Assembly (NCBI GenBank): GCA_021158405.1
Contig: JAGGUP010000124.1
Coordinates: forward strand, 1-37,503
Length of the DNA: 37,503 bases
Source: Bacteroidales bacterium
Lineage (GTDB): Bacteria > Bacteroidota > Bacteroidia > Bacteroidales > UBA12170
Reading direction: 5' to 3'
Each line of letters begins with the position of its first letter. The first letter of the stretch is position 1. The position numbers and the translations under genes were made by a program. Under the pieces are notes generated by a model. The model worked only from the letters and a program-made list of their open reading frames with translations, was not told where the DNA came from and made no database searches. Shown one piece after another: positions 9,122 to 18,740 of the stretch.

Positions 9122-11914
9122 TTAGAAGTCTAAAATAATTTGTCCGTCGTCTTCAGCACTATTAACATTCTTATCAGTCTTGCCATTTATTTTTTTCGGT
9201 TTGTCGTCCACAATAATATGCTTTTCATCCACCTCTATTTCAAATTCAATATTCTCCTCTTTCGTTGGCAACACTGTTTTTTCAACTTTTTCATTTTTTG
9301 CTTCTTCGATATCTGCAACTTTCATTGAATTCTCTTCTTCCGGGAGAACTTCTTCTACTTCCATCTCAGGATATTCATCAGAAATCGGCTTTAACCAGGA
9401 TGCTTTAATTAGTTTATCCGCGGTTAAGCGCTTTCCTTTTGCTTTATAGCTTTTAATACCAATAAATTCATCCACATCAATTTTCCGCTTCAGATTCTCC
9501 TTCCCATTAGAAGGTTTGATCTCCACTTTCATCAAAGGTTTGAAATCGAGACTGAATTCGAGCAATTTAGCCTTTGGCGAATCTCCAATAAAATTAATTT
9601 TCTTATCAGACATTTCCGGTATAAACCTTTTTAAATACGGCGTTTTGGAGCTTGCTTCCAAATACAGTGCACTCACAATTTTACGGCCATCAAATTTTTC
9701 TATAAGCAAAAGATCTTCTTCAAAGTGATTTGTTAAATCGAAACTATAGAGTTTGTACTCTCCAGAACCCATCAATGTAAATATCTTTTCTTCGCCGGAA
9801 AAAGCACCTAAATAAACACCTCTTTCATCGGTATTTAAACGTTTAACACTATCGTCAAACCAAATATCCATGGCACCTAAAGTAGAAACACCATCTTCTT
9901 TTTTTACAACCTTGGCAATCGGCTTTTTACTTAAAATATTCCCTTTTGCACCACGACCTTTAATTCCTAATTCGCTAAAATCAAAATCAAAAACAGCTTT
10001 TTTTAGTTTCGGATTTGGACGTAAGATTACCTTTAATAATTCTGCTTCCCCATTGGGATTGGCAGAAAAGTACAGGATTTTCGCTCCTTTGTCCTGACTC
10101 GCAAACTCATATTCTTTATCGCGTGTAATTCCTGTAACGGCAAATCGTTTAACATAGCTATTCCCTCGTAATCCAGCACGATAGACCACATTATAAACGG
10201 TTCTGTCGTCTCCTTTCTTAAAAACATCAACATGAAGGATGTTTTTTCCAACAAACACTTTTCCGTTTACTTTGGTTATCAAAAACTTACCATCTTCGCG
10301 AAAAACAATGATGTCGTCAATATCAGAACACATGCCAACATATTCATCTTTTTTTAGCGACATTCCAACAAAACCATCTCCCCTATTTACATAGAGTTTT
10401 TGACTAGCCACAGCCACCGTGGCGGCATCTATATTTTCAAAGCTTCGAATTTCAGTTTTACGAGCTCGTCCTTTGCCGAATCGTGTTTTTAGATCTTTAA
10501 AATAATCAATGGCAAAATCGATTAAATGTTCCAAATGGAAATCGACTTGTTTAAGCTCTTTGTTCAAGGTTTTAATTTGTTCATCTGCCTTAAACGAATT
10601 GTATTTAGATATTCTCTTAATCTTAATTTCAGTTAAACGAACAATATCATCCTCGGTAACTTCACGAATAAAATCTTTCGTAAAAGGTTTTAAACCTTTA
10701 TCAATCGCTATAATAACTTCTTCAAACGATTCGCAGACTTCTATATCGCGATAGATACGACTTTCGATAAATATTTTTTCTAGGGAAAGACTATGTAGTT
10801 GTTCTAAAAGTTCCCCTTTTTTAATCAATAATTCCTTTTTAAGCAATTCAACAGTTTTCTCTGTCGACCTGAGTAAAATCTCACTAACACCCAAAAAAGC
10901 AGGTTTATCACCTACAATAACACATGAATTTGGAGAAACAGAAACTTCACAATCCGTAAAAGCATACAAAGCATCTATTGTTTGATCGGGAGAAACTCCG
11001 GGAGCAAGATGCAAGAGGATTTCTACTTCGTTGGCGGTATTATCATCAATTTTCTTGAGTTTTATTTTTCCTTTATCATTAGCACTGATAATGGAGTCGA
11101 TTACGTTATTTGTCGTTTTCGAAAATGGAATTTCAGAGATAACGAGCGTCTTTGAATCGAGTTGATTTATTTTTGCTCGAATACGTACTTTTCCTCCACG
11201 TAAACCTTCGTTATATCGACTAACATCTACATAACCCCTCGTTTGAAAATCGGGATAAATTTCAAAAGGTTTCTCTTGCAATATGTGTATAGAAGCATCA
11301 ATTAATTCTATAAAATTATGTGGTAAAATTTTTGAAGCCAAACCAACGGCAATACCTTCCACCCCTTGTTGCAATAAAAGAGGGAATTTTACAGGTAAAT
11401 TGTTGGGCTCTTTATTTCTTCCGTCGTAGGAAAGTTTCCACTCCGTCGTTTTAGGATTAAACACTGTATGCAAAGCAAACTTTGTGAGTCGGGCTTCAAT
11501 ATATCGAGGAGCTGCAGCTCTATCACCTGTGTGAATATTCCCCCAATTACCCTGCATATCGATTAATAAATCTTTTTGCCCAATATTAACCAAGGCATCA
11601 CCAATAGAAGCATCTCCATGAGGATGATACTTCATTGTATTTCCAATGATATTTGCTACTTTATTGTAACGGCCGTCGTCCAATTCGCGCATGGAATGCA
11701 AAATACGACGATGTACTGGTTTCAATCCATCGAAAACACTTGGAACAGCACGCTCTAAAATAACATAAGAGGCGTAATCCAAAAACCAATCTTCATACAT
11801 ACCGGAAATATGCATGGCCGATTGCATTTTTCCTTGCAATCGTTCATTTAGCTGATCATCTTCAGCATTTAAACTTTCATCAAAATCTTCCCGTTTGTCT
11901 AAATCTTCTATCAT
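9122..11914 (-). CDS. parC: DNA topoisomerase IV subunit A
   Basis: A 930-residue type IIA topoisomerase A subunit, which cleaves and rejoins DNA to separate daughter chromosomes. The N-terminal breakage-reunion domain contains LKPVHRRIL, the HPHGDASIGDALV helix (97-109) and the catalytic Tyr138 in AAPRY. The C-terminal half is a beta-pinwheel DNA-binding domain with divergent blades. It lacks a clear GyrA box, which favours ParC over GyrA. The last 80 residues are very acidic (many Glu and Asp). In the quinolone-binding helix the position matching GyrA Ser83 is Ala102, while the acidic partner is retained as Asp106. The ATPase subunit gene (parE) is not adjacent, although it often is in other phyla. 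A -7 promoter element lies at 11952-11959. Confidence 0.92.
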   Translation of the reverse strand: MIEDLDKREDFDESLNAEDDQLNERLQGKMQSAMHISGMYEDWFLDYASYVILERAVPSVFDGLKPVHRRILHSMRELDDGRYNKVANIIGNTMKYHPHGDASIGDALVNIGQKDLLIDMQGNWGNIHTGDRAAAPRYIEARLTKFALHTVFNPKTTEWKLSYDGRNKEPNNLPVKFPLLLQQGVEGIAVGLASKILPHNFIELIDASIHILQEKPFEIYPDFQTRGYVDVSRYNEGLRGGKVRIRAKINQLDSKTLVISEIPFSKTTNNVIDSIISANDKGKIKLKKIDDNTANEVEILLHLAPGVSPDQTIDALYAFTDCEVSVSPNSCVIVGDKPAFLGVSEILLRSTEKTVELLKKELLIKKGELLEQLHSLSLEKIFIESRIYRDIEVCESFEEVIIAIDKGLKPFTKDFIREVTEDDIVRLTEIKIKRISKYNSFKADEQIKTLNKELKQVDFHLEHLIDFAIDYFKDLKTRFGKGRARKTEIRSFENIDAATVAVASQKLYVNRGDGFVGMSLKKDEYVGMCSDIDDIIVFREDGKFLITKVNGKVFVGKNILHVDVFKKGDDRTVYNVVYRAGLRGNSYVKRFAVTGITRDKEYEFASQDKGAKILYFSANPNGEAELLKVILRPNPKLKKAVFDFDFSELGIKGRGAKGNILSKKPIAKVVKKEDGVSTLGAMDIWFDDSVKRLNTDERGVYLGAFSGEEKIFTLMGSGEYKLYSFDLTNHFEEDLLLIEKFDGRKIVSALYLEASSKTPYLKRFIPEMSDKKINFIGDSPKAKLLEFSLDFKPLMKVEIKPSNGKENLKRKIDVDEFIGIKSYKAKGKRLTADKLIKASWLKPISDEYPEMEVEEVLPEEENSMKVADIEEAKNEKVEKTVLPTKEENIEFEIEVDEKHIIVDDKPKKINGKTDKNVNSAEDDGQIILDF

Positions 11915-11951
11915 TCAAATAATCGTATTCTTATCCTTGTAAAATTGCTTG

Positions 11952-11959
11952 CAAAAATA
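11952..11959 (-). promoter_or_regulatory. -7 promoter element of parC
   Basis: Read on the minus strand this is TATTTTTG, an exact TAnnTTTG match, 37 bases before the parC ATG. No -33 box at the right spacing was found. Confidence 0.5.
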
Positions 11960-12133
11960 CAACATCCCCCAGACATAACTTCTTGAACTGACCAAAATAT
12001 TTACGAAAGCACCTAAAAAATAGAGGAATTCTGTTCAAAAAAACACTTCAAGGTTACATCCAAGATGTTTGATGGTCAAATTTACAAGGAATCAATCATT
12101 TGTCAAGACCCTAGCAAAAAAAGATTTAAACAA

Positions 12134-12159
12134 AAAAAGTCCTCAAAAGAGGACTTTTT
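12134..12159 (-). terminator. Strong terminator closing the LiaF-like/LytSR/T9SS operon
   Basis: A perfect 11-bp stem (AAAAAGTCCTC at 12134-12144, loop AAAA, GAGGACTTTTT at 12149-12159) with A and T tracts built into it, so it could work in both directions. It lies 22 bases after the stop of the T9SS gene, and I see no other terminator in the four-gene run upstream. Confidence 0.85.
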
Positions 12160-12181
12160 AGCTATTTTTTATATTGAAAAA

Positions 12182-14791
12182 TTACTTTTGAATGACGATA
12201 CTTTGTCCATACCATTGTTTGTTTTTCTGTACTTGAAGCACATAAACACCATCGGCTAGGAACTCTAAATTAATTGTATTACTCTGCTCATCAAAGCTGT
12301 TTTTATACACCAATTTTCCACTCAAACTTCTAATTTCAACCTCTATTTCTTCACCATTATAATCGGCAAAATTAAGCTTAAATTGACCGCTAGTTGGATT
12401 TGGATAAACCGTTTCAATTACAGTCGACAAAGATTCAGCTCCTGTTTGAACACCACTGTCGTACACTTTTGTTTCCCATAATCCACGTCCATAAGTAGCC
12501 GCTCTTAGCTTACTTTCTTTCGGATTTATTGAATCATAATAAATCTCTAGTTCGCTCACCACAACATTGGGAAGTCCTGTACTAAAAAACACCCAAGGCT
12601 CAGAACCTAATTTCAGGTATACACCAATATCAGTACCGGCATAAAGCTCAACCTCACTTGTATTTAATTTATTTTGAACAATCGTACTGCAAGGAATCTC
12701 TGGTAGACCATCTGAAATATTAGTCCAACTTTGACCTGCATTTGTGCTTTCATAAACTCCATTCGGAGAAAACCCACTCATAGTTCGCCAAACTGTATTA
12801 GGATCATCATTTTTAACTGTAATGTATTTAATATATCCGGAACCGACCAGCAAATTACCAGTAATATCTGTCCAATTTAAACCGCCATCAGATGTGTGAA
12901 ACATTTTAGAATTAGAAGAAGCATAAATCGTACTCGTATCTGAAGGTGAAATGGCTAAAGAAGTTAAATTAGCTCCCTGAAAATCACTGATTTTACTAAA
13001 CGTTCCCCCGCGATTATCTGTTTTCCAAATTTCTGCATAACCAATATATAGTTTAAAAGGATCTACAGGATTTATGATATAAGGGGTAACCCATGCGCCT
13101 TCCAGATCACCAGGAATTATTGATGAAATATTTGTATCTGTGAGCCACCTATCCGTAGTTTTAGAAACCTGCCCATTTGTATAGGCCCCATATTGAATAT
13201 TGAAATTGGTATAGTCAATTATACATTCCATGCCATCGCCACCTTTAACGTCTAACCAGTTATCTCCATTATTAAGTTTTGTTCCATTATCCTGAAGTCC
13301 GACGATCGTTTCTGCAGACTTAGTGGCAGATGTTCCAAGTCGGTATATTTGCGAATTGACTATCCCATTGGAAAGATCTTCCCAGGTATCAAAATCCAAA
13401 GTCTTATAGATACCACCATCATTTCCTTCATACAAATTACCTGTTTCTGGTTGAAAACCCAAATAATGTTTGTCAGCATGAACAGCAGAAGCTGCAAAAC
13501 CTCCATACCAATGGTTCACCATATCCCAATTTACACCGCCATCAACAGACATCCAAGTATTTATACCTCCAACAAGAATTCTATTTGTATCAGTTGGCGA
13601 CATGGCTATGGTCAAATCATACCATCCTTGTCCTCCATCGTCATTATCATTACCATTCTCCCAACCTAAAAGATTATTTCCTGCAACTGATCCATCAAAG
13701 AGCATAGTAAAAGTTTCACCAGAATCTTCCGATTTATAAATTCCACTTAAACCACTTATATCATTTGCTACAACAGCATATACCCAATCAGATTCTACGG
13801 GACTGACAGCAAGTTCGATACGCTTCCCTCCTTCAACAGTTAATGTTTGTGTCCAATTAAGACCTCCGTCAGTAGAAACAAAAACGCCTCCTGTTTTCGT
13901 AGCTCCATATAGGGTATTAAATTCACCTGGCTTATATTTCAAATCTATAAAAACCAAGGATGATATTTGTTTCCATGCTAATTTTTGCCCGTTTTTAAAT
14001 TTAGAGTTATAACTCTTATAGACACCAAAATTACCAACTACTATTAAAGTAGTATTCGTAACAGGATCAATAAGAACACGATTAATGATAGCCCCTTGAT
14101 CTATAGTAAAATCAAAATCTATACTCTCCCAATTAGCTCCCCCGTCAAGAGATTTTAATAAGCCAATACTACGTGTATCATATGCGTCTCTATCCCCGGT
14201 GGCCAAATAAATAGTTTGAGAAGTCTCATAATCAGAAGGAATTGCTATATCACTAACGCCTAAAGCTTGCATATCGTCGTTTAATACTGACCAAGTCGAA
14301 CCTCCATCCGAAGTAACCCATAAACCTCCCGAAGCAGTTCCAACCCAAACCATATTGGAATCTGAAGGATTAAATGCTATTGAATTCACTCTTCCAATAC
14401 CGGCATAACCACCATCGGAAAAGCTAGGCCCAATACTTGTCCACATTTCTCCACTGCTTTTAAAAGCAGAGACAAGCTTCTCCTGCTTAAAAATAGCATT
14501 CAAGTCGTCATTTGGAAATTCACCTGTTTGGTCATCAACACGAGTTTCCCAATAATATTCCCAACGTTTGAACTGCTTCCAACCTGCTGCTTTCTTTTCT
14601 ACTCCATTTTCATCAATATAAACTCCTCTTTTTACATTAAATGGTTCCCAATAGGTATAAAAAGCCTTTTGATAATCAAAAAAAGTATAGGATGAAGAAG
14701 ATTTTTCAGCCGGAAGATTTTTTGTCCAAGGTTGCGCGTCAACAACAGTTATCATCAGGATGCTAATTATGAGCAGTATAATTTTTTTCAT
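12182..14791 (-). CDS. Secreted Asp-box (BNR/sortilin-like) propeller protein with type IX sorting domain
   Basis: An 869-residue exported protein. An N-terminal signal peptide (about residues 1-19, ending VDA) is followed by about 90 residues of unclear fold. Then come some eight Asp-box motifs of the form SxDGGxxW (for example SDGGSTW, SLDGGANW, STDGGLNW, SVDGGVNW, SDGGLNW, STNAGQSW), each marking a beta-propeller blade as in sortilin/VPS10 and sialidase-like proteins. The last 75-80 residues are a Por secretion tail, with YPNPTSGQF, the middle LSGKLVY and the end GVYVLQVQ, so the protein should cross the outer membrane by the type IX system and be anchored or released. No sialidase RIP motif or catalytic set is visible, so a binding or sensing role is as likely as an enzymatic one. 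It starts 36 bases after the response regulator stop and probably shares its transcript. Confidence 0.88.
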   Translation of the reverse strand: MKKIILLIISILMITVVDAQPWTKNLPAEKSSSSYTFFDYQKAFYTYWEPFNVKRGVYIDENGVEKKAAGWKQFKRWEYYWETRVDDQTGEFPNDDLNAIFKQEKLVSAFKSSGEMWTSIGPSFSDGGYAGIGRVNSIAFNPSDSNMVWVGTASGGLWVTSDGGSTWSVLNDDMQALGVSDIAIPSDYETSQTIYLATGDRDAYDTRSIGLLKSLDGGANWESIDFDFTIDQGAIINRVLIDPVTNTTLIVVGNFGVYKSYNSKFKNGQKLAWKQISSLVFIDLKYKPGEFNTLYGATKTGGVFVSTDGGLNWTQTLTVEGGKRIELAVSPVESDWVYAVVANDISGLSGIYKSEDSGETFTMLFDGSVAGNNLLGWENGNDNDDGGQGWYDLTIAMSPTDTNRILVGGINTWMSVDGGVNWDMVNHWYGGFAASAVHADKHYLGFQPETGNLYEGNDGGIYKTLDFDTWEDLSNGIVNSQIYRLGTSATKSAETIVGLQDNGTKLNNGDNWLDVKGGDGMECIIDYTNFNIQYGAYTNGQVSKTTDRWLTDTNISSIIPGDLEGAWVTPYIINPVDPFKLYIGYAEIWKTDNRGGTFSKISDFQGANLTSLAISPSDTSTIYASSNSKMFHTSDGGLNWTDITGNLLVGSGYIKYITVKNDDPNTVWRTMSGFSPNGVYESTNAGQSWTNISDGLPEIPCSTIVQNKLNTSEVELYAGTDIGVYLKLGSEPWVFFSTGLPNVVVSELEIYYDSINPKESKLRAATYGRGLWETKVYDSGVQTGAESLSTVIETVYPNPTSGQFKLNFADYNGEEIEVEIRSLSGKLVYKNSFDEQSNTINLEFLADGVYVLQVQKNKQWYGQSIVIQK

Positions 14792-14827
14792 AAATTGCTA
14801 ATTTATATTGTATCAAGATAAACAAGC

Positions 14828-15580
14828 TCAAAGAAACAATATTTTGCGCAATAATAACAAGCCGGATCGACTAATTTTTAAACTTTCACCATTCGATAAT
14901 ATAATTTGATAAGAATCCTTACTATAATTCTCAATTTTAGAAATGGCAGTCACATTGACAATATAGGATCGATGAATGCGAACAAATTCCTGTTTCGGTA
15001 AGCTCTCCTCATAAGATTGCAAAGAGCATAATTTTAAATGATTTCTACTTTTCGTATGAATCATCACATAGTCGTCTTGTGCCTCAATATAGAGCACCTC
15101 TGAAAAGGGAATGACAAATATTTCCACCCCCTCTTTTACTACAATCCGATCAATTGGTTGATAATTTTGCTGAGCATTCTTTAACTTATGAATTGCTTTT
15201 ATCAAATTTTCGTCTGCTCTATTTGTGGAAAACAACGATTTATCAATGGCTTGCTTAAACCGATCAAAAGAAAAGGGTTTCAACAGATAATCAATCGCTT
15301 CCAGTTCAAAAGCTTTTACCGCATATTCGTGATAGGCCGTTGTAAAAATAATTTTGGGAGGATCATCCATAAGTTCGAGCATCTCAAGCCCTGTTAATTT
15401 TGGCATTTCTATGTCTAGGAAGATAAGATCGGGCTTTTCCGATTGAATTGCTTTTAAAGCCGAAAAACCATCAGCAAAAATGCCCTTTAACTGTAGTTCA
15501 GGTATTTCAGAAATCCATTTCTCCAGCAATTTTTGCGCAGGGATTTCATCTTCAACAATAAATACTTTAAGTTTTCCCAT
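14828..15580 (-). CDS. LytTR-family response regulator
   Basis: A 250-residue two-component regulator. The receiver domain (about 4-120) has the acidic pair Glu10-Asp11, the phosphoacceptor Asp56 in LIFLDIEMP, a Thr in FTTAYHEYAV and the Lys of LLKPF. The C-terminal part (about 145-248) is a LytTR DNA-binding domain, with VYIEAQDDYVMIHT and FVRIHRSYIVN. The start overlaps the end of the histidine kinase gene by 14 bases, so the two are translationally coupled. Its targets are unknown. The adjacent LiaF-like gene and the T9SS gene are obvious candidates because the operon might regulate itself. Confidence 0.93.
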   Translation of the reverse strand: MGKLKVFIVEDEIPAQKLLEKWISEIPELQLKGIFADGFSALKAIQSEKPDLIFLDIEMPKLTGLEMLELMDDPPKIIFTTAYHEYAVKAFELEAIDYLLKPFSFDRFKQAIDKSLFSTNRADENLIKAIHKLKNAQQNYQPIDRIVVKEGVEIFVIPFSEVLYIEAQDDYVMIHTKSRNHLKLCSLQSYEESLPKQEFVRIHRSYIVNVTAISKIENYSKDSYQIILSNGESLKISRSGLLLLRKILFL

Positions 15581-16634
15581 GTCCTTCTGCTTGAGGAATT
15601 AAAATTCTAACTTTAAAAAGAGTATTCGTTTTCTCAATTCGAAAATCAGCCGTATTTTTATAAATCATTTCCAGACGTTTGTGAACATTCTCTATGCCAT
15701 GTCCTGATCCTTTTCGAACGCTCACCGTTTTATCGTAGGTGTTTTCAATTTCGATGATCAAATCCGTATTTCTTTCCTTTCCGAATATTATAACCTCAAC
15801 GTCGTCGAGCCTACTTCCCAAACCATATTTGATAGCATTTTCGATAAGCGGCTGTATCAGCATAGCTGGAATTTTCAAATTTAAAGCATCTTTCTCAATA
15901 TTGATTGTGAACTTTAAGCGATTGCCAAAACGAACATGTTCAATAGCCAAATAGCGTTCTAAATTCTCAAGTTCTTCTTTTAAATAAATTTTATCTTGTT
16001 TATCTTTTTCGATTGAGAAGCGTAAAAAATCGGACAATTGCACAAGCATTTTACTTGCATTCTCAGGCTCTGTTTGAATTAAAGCATTTAAACTATTCAA
16101 GCTGTTAAACAAAAAATGAGGATTCAACTTGGAGCGCAATAAATCAATTTCCGTGTTTTGCAAAGCAGAAAGGAGCTCAATTTCCTTTTCTTTACGCTCT
16201 TGTTGTTGAATATAATTGGCATATAAATAATAAACAATTATCAGGATGGTATAAAACAAAAATCCATTTCCATAACGCCATCCTATTGCTTCCCAGAGCA
16301 ATTCAACATAATCTGTTGCCGAAGAGAAAATAAAGCTTAAAACGTAAGTCCCACCATACACCCAAATACTTACCAAAATAAAAGCTGAAGCAAGATGTTC
16401 TAAAAGCAGCGGCACGATTTGGTTTTTTTCAAAACCATTATATCTAATAAAATACCATACACCTATACCGATAAGAAAATATAAGCTTCCGAAAAGCAAA
16501 CTATCGACTAAAGCATAAGTCCAGGAAACAGTAAATAACTGAAAAAAGGCCAGAGTTTGAATGCCAATAAGCATAACCCAGGCCAAAATATACAATCCAA
16601 ATATTGTTTTACTACTGAATAGCGGATGTTGCAT
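15567..16634 (-). CDS. LytS/YehU-type sensor histidine kinase
   Basis: A 355-residue membrane kinase. The N-terminal 140 residues hold four hydrophobic helices (about 11-33, 40-62, 78-102, 121-142) with short loops and no large extracellular domain, so it probably senses something in or at the membrane or takes its signal from a partner. A short coiled coil follows. The phosphoacceptor is His173 in KLNPHFLFNSLN (PF06580-type, not the usual HisKA). The ATP-binding part has IQPLIENAIKYG (Asn266) and GSGHGIENVHKRL. It is flanked at 35 bases by the LiaF-like gene upstream and overlaps the regulator downstream. Confidence 0.93.
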   Translation of the reverse strand: MQHPLFSSKTIFGLYILAWVMLIGIQTLAFFQLFTVSWTYALVDSLLFGSLYFLIGIGVWYFIRYNGFEKNQIVPLLLEHLASAFILVSIWVYGGTYVLSFIFSSATDYVELLWEAIGWRYGNGFLFYTILIIVYYLYANYIQQQERKEKEIELLSALQNTEIDLLRSKLNPHFLFNSLNSLNALIQTEPENASKMLVQLSDFLRFSIEKDKQDKIYLKEELENLERYLAIEHVRFGNRLKFTINIEKDALNLKIPAMLIQPLIENAIKYGLGSRLDDVEVIIFGKERNTDLIIEIENTYDKTVSVRKGSGHGIENVHKRLEMIYKNTADFRIEKTNTLFKVRILIPQAEGHGKT

Positions 16635-16669
16635 TTGTAATAAAATTACATACTAATTGAAAAACAAAC

Positions 16670-17449
16670 TTAGTAAGATTTTATTTCACCTCCTCCAAAT
16701 AATACAAAACCTTTAATTGTTAATACCGATTGAGTGCCTTCATTAGTTTCTTCCTGTTTATGAGTATATCTTTTATCTGAGAAACCGCCAAAAATTGAAA
16801 CTACATCGACTTTGATCTGCCAGTCGGCCGGAACAACAATTTCAGAACCTCCAAACATAAAAAATATATCCAAAGAATGATTTCCCGGGGCTAGTTTTGC
16901 CTGATGCAATCTTATTTCAGAACCTCCAAAAATAGCCGTTAACTTTCCTCCTCTGAAATTTTTGCTCGTAACAACTCTTTCGCCACCACCAAAAATAGCG
17001 ACATTATCAATATAATCATCATACATAAAACCTGTACGTTCACCTTGATTTTCATTTCCTTCGCTAGCATAATTATTTTCTGATTTATCTTCCCAAAAGC
17101 GAGAACGGAATTGACCATCAGGTCGCTTAAACAAAATAAATAAACCAACCATAATTATCGCCAAAGGCCAGATAAATCTTGCAGCGTGTATTGGAAGAAC
17201 AAAAATATCCGGTATCCAAAAGACAATTCCTACTGTTATCAAAATAAATCCTGCAGTACGATTATGTGAGAATAGAAGATTTAGCGTTCCTATAGCAATT
17301 AATAAAGTCTTCCAACTAAATATATAATACTCAAATCTGGGAGGTAAAATATTTAGGTTATTAAACAAAAACAGCAATCCCGCTACTAAAATAATAATAC
17401 CGGCAATAAACCTTCCATTAGTGTCTGTACTTTGGTGATGATGTCTCAT
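16670..17449 (-). CDS. LiaF-like membrane protein
   Basis: A 259-residue protein with four membrane helices in the first 110 residues (about 12-31, 41-60, 65-83, 90-107), then a charged linker, then a C-terminal beta-rich domain. That domain has five repeats of an FGG-type turn (IFGGGE, IFGGSE, MFGGSE, IFGGFS, LFGGGE). This matches the transmembrane and C-terminal domains of LiaF/VraT-type proteins, which in Firmicutes inhibit a LiaS kinase until cell-envelope stress occurs. Here it is first in a run with a LytS-type kinase and LytTR regulator, so an analogous role as a membrane-damage sensor or kinase inhibitor is likely but inferred. The histidine-rich start (MRHHHQS) is notable; metal binding there is only a guess. 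Confidence 0.82.
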   Translation of the reverse strand: MRHHHQSTDTNGRFIAGIIILVAGLLFLFNNLNILPPRFEYYIFSWKTLLIAIGTLNLLFSHNRTAGFILITVGIVFWIPDIFVLPIHAARFIWPLAIIMVGLFILFKRPDGQFRSRFWEDKSENNYASEGNENQGERTGFMYDDYIDNVAIFGGGERVVTSKNFRGGKLTAIFGGSEIRLHQAKLAPGNHSLDIFFMFGGSEIVVPADWQIKVDVVSIFGGFSDKRYTHKQEETNEGTQSVLTIKGFVLFGGGEIKSY

Positions 17450-17478
17450 AATATCTATTTTTAAATTTATATTCTTTG

Positions 17479-17509
17479 CGAAACTATATCCATTTGCCTT
17501 TTAAGTCAA
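17479..17509 (-). promoter_or_regulatory. Possible promoter of the LiaF-like/LytSR operon
   Basis: On the minus strand a TTG (17509-17507) and TAGTTTCG (17486-17479) are separated by 20 bases. The -7 element has one mismatch to TAnnTTTG. It lies 30 bases before the LiaF-like ATG in a 138-base divergent gap shared with mnmA. Confidence 0.4.
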
Positions 17510-17559
17510 GAAATTTTCGGCCAATAGCATTCATTTATCGGTGAATAACGAAAAACCCT

Positions 17560-17567
17560 TATTTTTG
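17560..17567 (+). promoter_or_regulatory. -7 promoter element of mnmA
   Basis: TATTTTTG matches TAnnTTTG and lies 20 bases before the mnmA ATG. No clear -33 box is seen. Confidence 0.55.
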
Positions 17568-17587
17568 CAGAAAATTAAGAAGGACAA

Positions 17588-18661
17588 ATGAAAATAGCTG
17601 CTTTGGTATCCGGAGGCGTCGATAGCTCCGTAACGGTTCACTTACTAAAAGAAATGGGCTACGACCCTACCATCTTTTATATTAAAATTGGCTTAGAAGA
17701 TGAGCCAGGCTATGTGTGTCCAAAAGAAGAAGACATTGAAATCACAAGTTATATTGCAAAAAAATATGGTTGCAAAATGGAAATTGTCGATTTACAAAAA
17801 GAATATTACGAAACTGTAATTAAATATACGCTGGATACTGTAAAGAAAGGACTCACTCCAAATCCGGATGTGATGTGTAATTTACTTATCAAATTTGGCG
17901 CTTTCAACGATAAGTATGGCCATGAATTTGATCGGATTTCAACAGGTCATTATGCCGGAATCGAAGTAAGAAATGGTCAGAATTATCTGCATACAGCGAT
18001 TGATAAACACAAAGATCAAACCTATTTTTTAGGACGAATAAGTAATGAACAGTTGCAAAAGGCGATGTTTCCACTACAAAATATACCAAAACCGGAAGTT
18101 AGAAAAATTGCTCACTCTACTCATCTTCCATCGGCTGGAAGGCCGGATAGTCAAGGTATTTGCTTTTTGGGTAAAATTAATTACAACGATTTTATTCGTC
18201 AGTATATTGGTGAAAATAAAGGTGATATTATTGAACTTGAAACAGGAAAACGTTTGGGAGAACACCGGGGACTTTGGTTCCACACCATTGGCCAAAGAAA
18301 AGGTTTAGGATTAAGTCTGGGTCCTTGGTTTGTAGTAAAGAAAGACATGGAAAAAAATATCCTGTATGTGTCTAATGGTTACGATCCCATTTCGCAATAC
18401 GATGATAAGATTTGGTTAGCCGATTTTAAATTCATCAACAATAAGGCTGATCGTGATTATTCTGTTTTTCAAGATATCAAATTCAAGATAAGGCATACGC
18501 CTGAATTTTTAAAAGGAAAGATTATTCAAAAAGAGAATCAATACTTTATCCAGTCTGAAACTTCAATTGCAGGAATAGCTGCAGGACAATTTGGCGTGAT
18601 TTACGATGAGCAAGAAAAAATTTGTTTGGGTGCCGGAGTGATTAACAATTCGCTTAAATAA
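17588..18661 (+). CDS. mnmA: tRNA-specific 2-thiouridylase
   Basis: A 357-residue cytoplasmic enzyme that puts sulfur on uridine 34 of the Lys, Glu and Gln tRNAs, using ATP and a persulfide relay. The PP-loop SGGVDSS is at residues 8-14. The two catalytic cysteines are Cys97 in NPDVMCN and Cys192 in SQGICFLG. The C-terminal third is the beta-barrel typical of MnmA, with TIGQRKGLGL and an AAGQFGV segment near the end. Length matches the family (about 360). It stands alone on a single -7 promoter and diverges from the sensing operon. Confidence 0.95.
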   Translation: MKIAALVSGGVDSSVTVHLLKEMGYDPTIFYIKIGLEDEPGYVCPKEEDIEITSYIAKKYGCKMEIVDLQKEYYETVIKYTLDTVKKGLTPNPDVMCNLLIKFGAFNDKYGHEFDRISTGHYAGIEVRNGQNYLHTAIDKHKDQTYFLGRISNEQLQKAMFPLQNIPKPEVRKIAHSTHLPSAGRPDSQGICFLGKINYNDFIRQYIGENKGDIIELETGKRLGEHRGLWFHTIGQRKGLGLSLGPWFVVKKDMEKNILYVSNGYDPISQYDDKIWLADFKFINNKADRDYSVFQDIKFKIRHTPEFLKGKIIQKENQYFIQSETSIAGIAAGQFGVIYDEQEKICLGAGVINNSLK

Positions 18662-18740
18662 AATCACAATTTTTTCATAAATTTGGAATATTGACCCTGA
18701 TTGTTGTAATTTGGTGCAGTAATTTTAAAATCGCATCAAA

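Noticed and set aside
12065-12259. Short plus-strand open frame beside the T9SS gene
   Set aside because: It reads straight through the terminator hairpin at 12134-12159 and into the 3' end of the opposite gene; no promoter or family resemblance.
12182-14791. Sialidase function for the Asp-box protein
   Set aside because: Asp boxes are structural and shared with many propellers; no RIP motif or catalytic Arg triad, Tyr/Glu pair could be identified.
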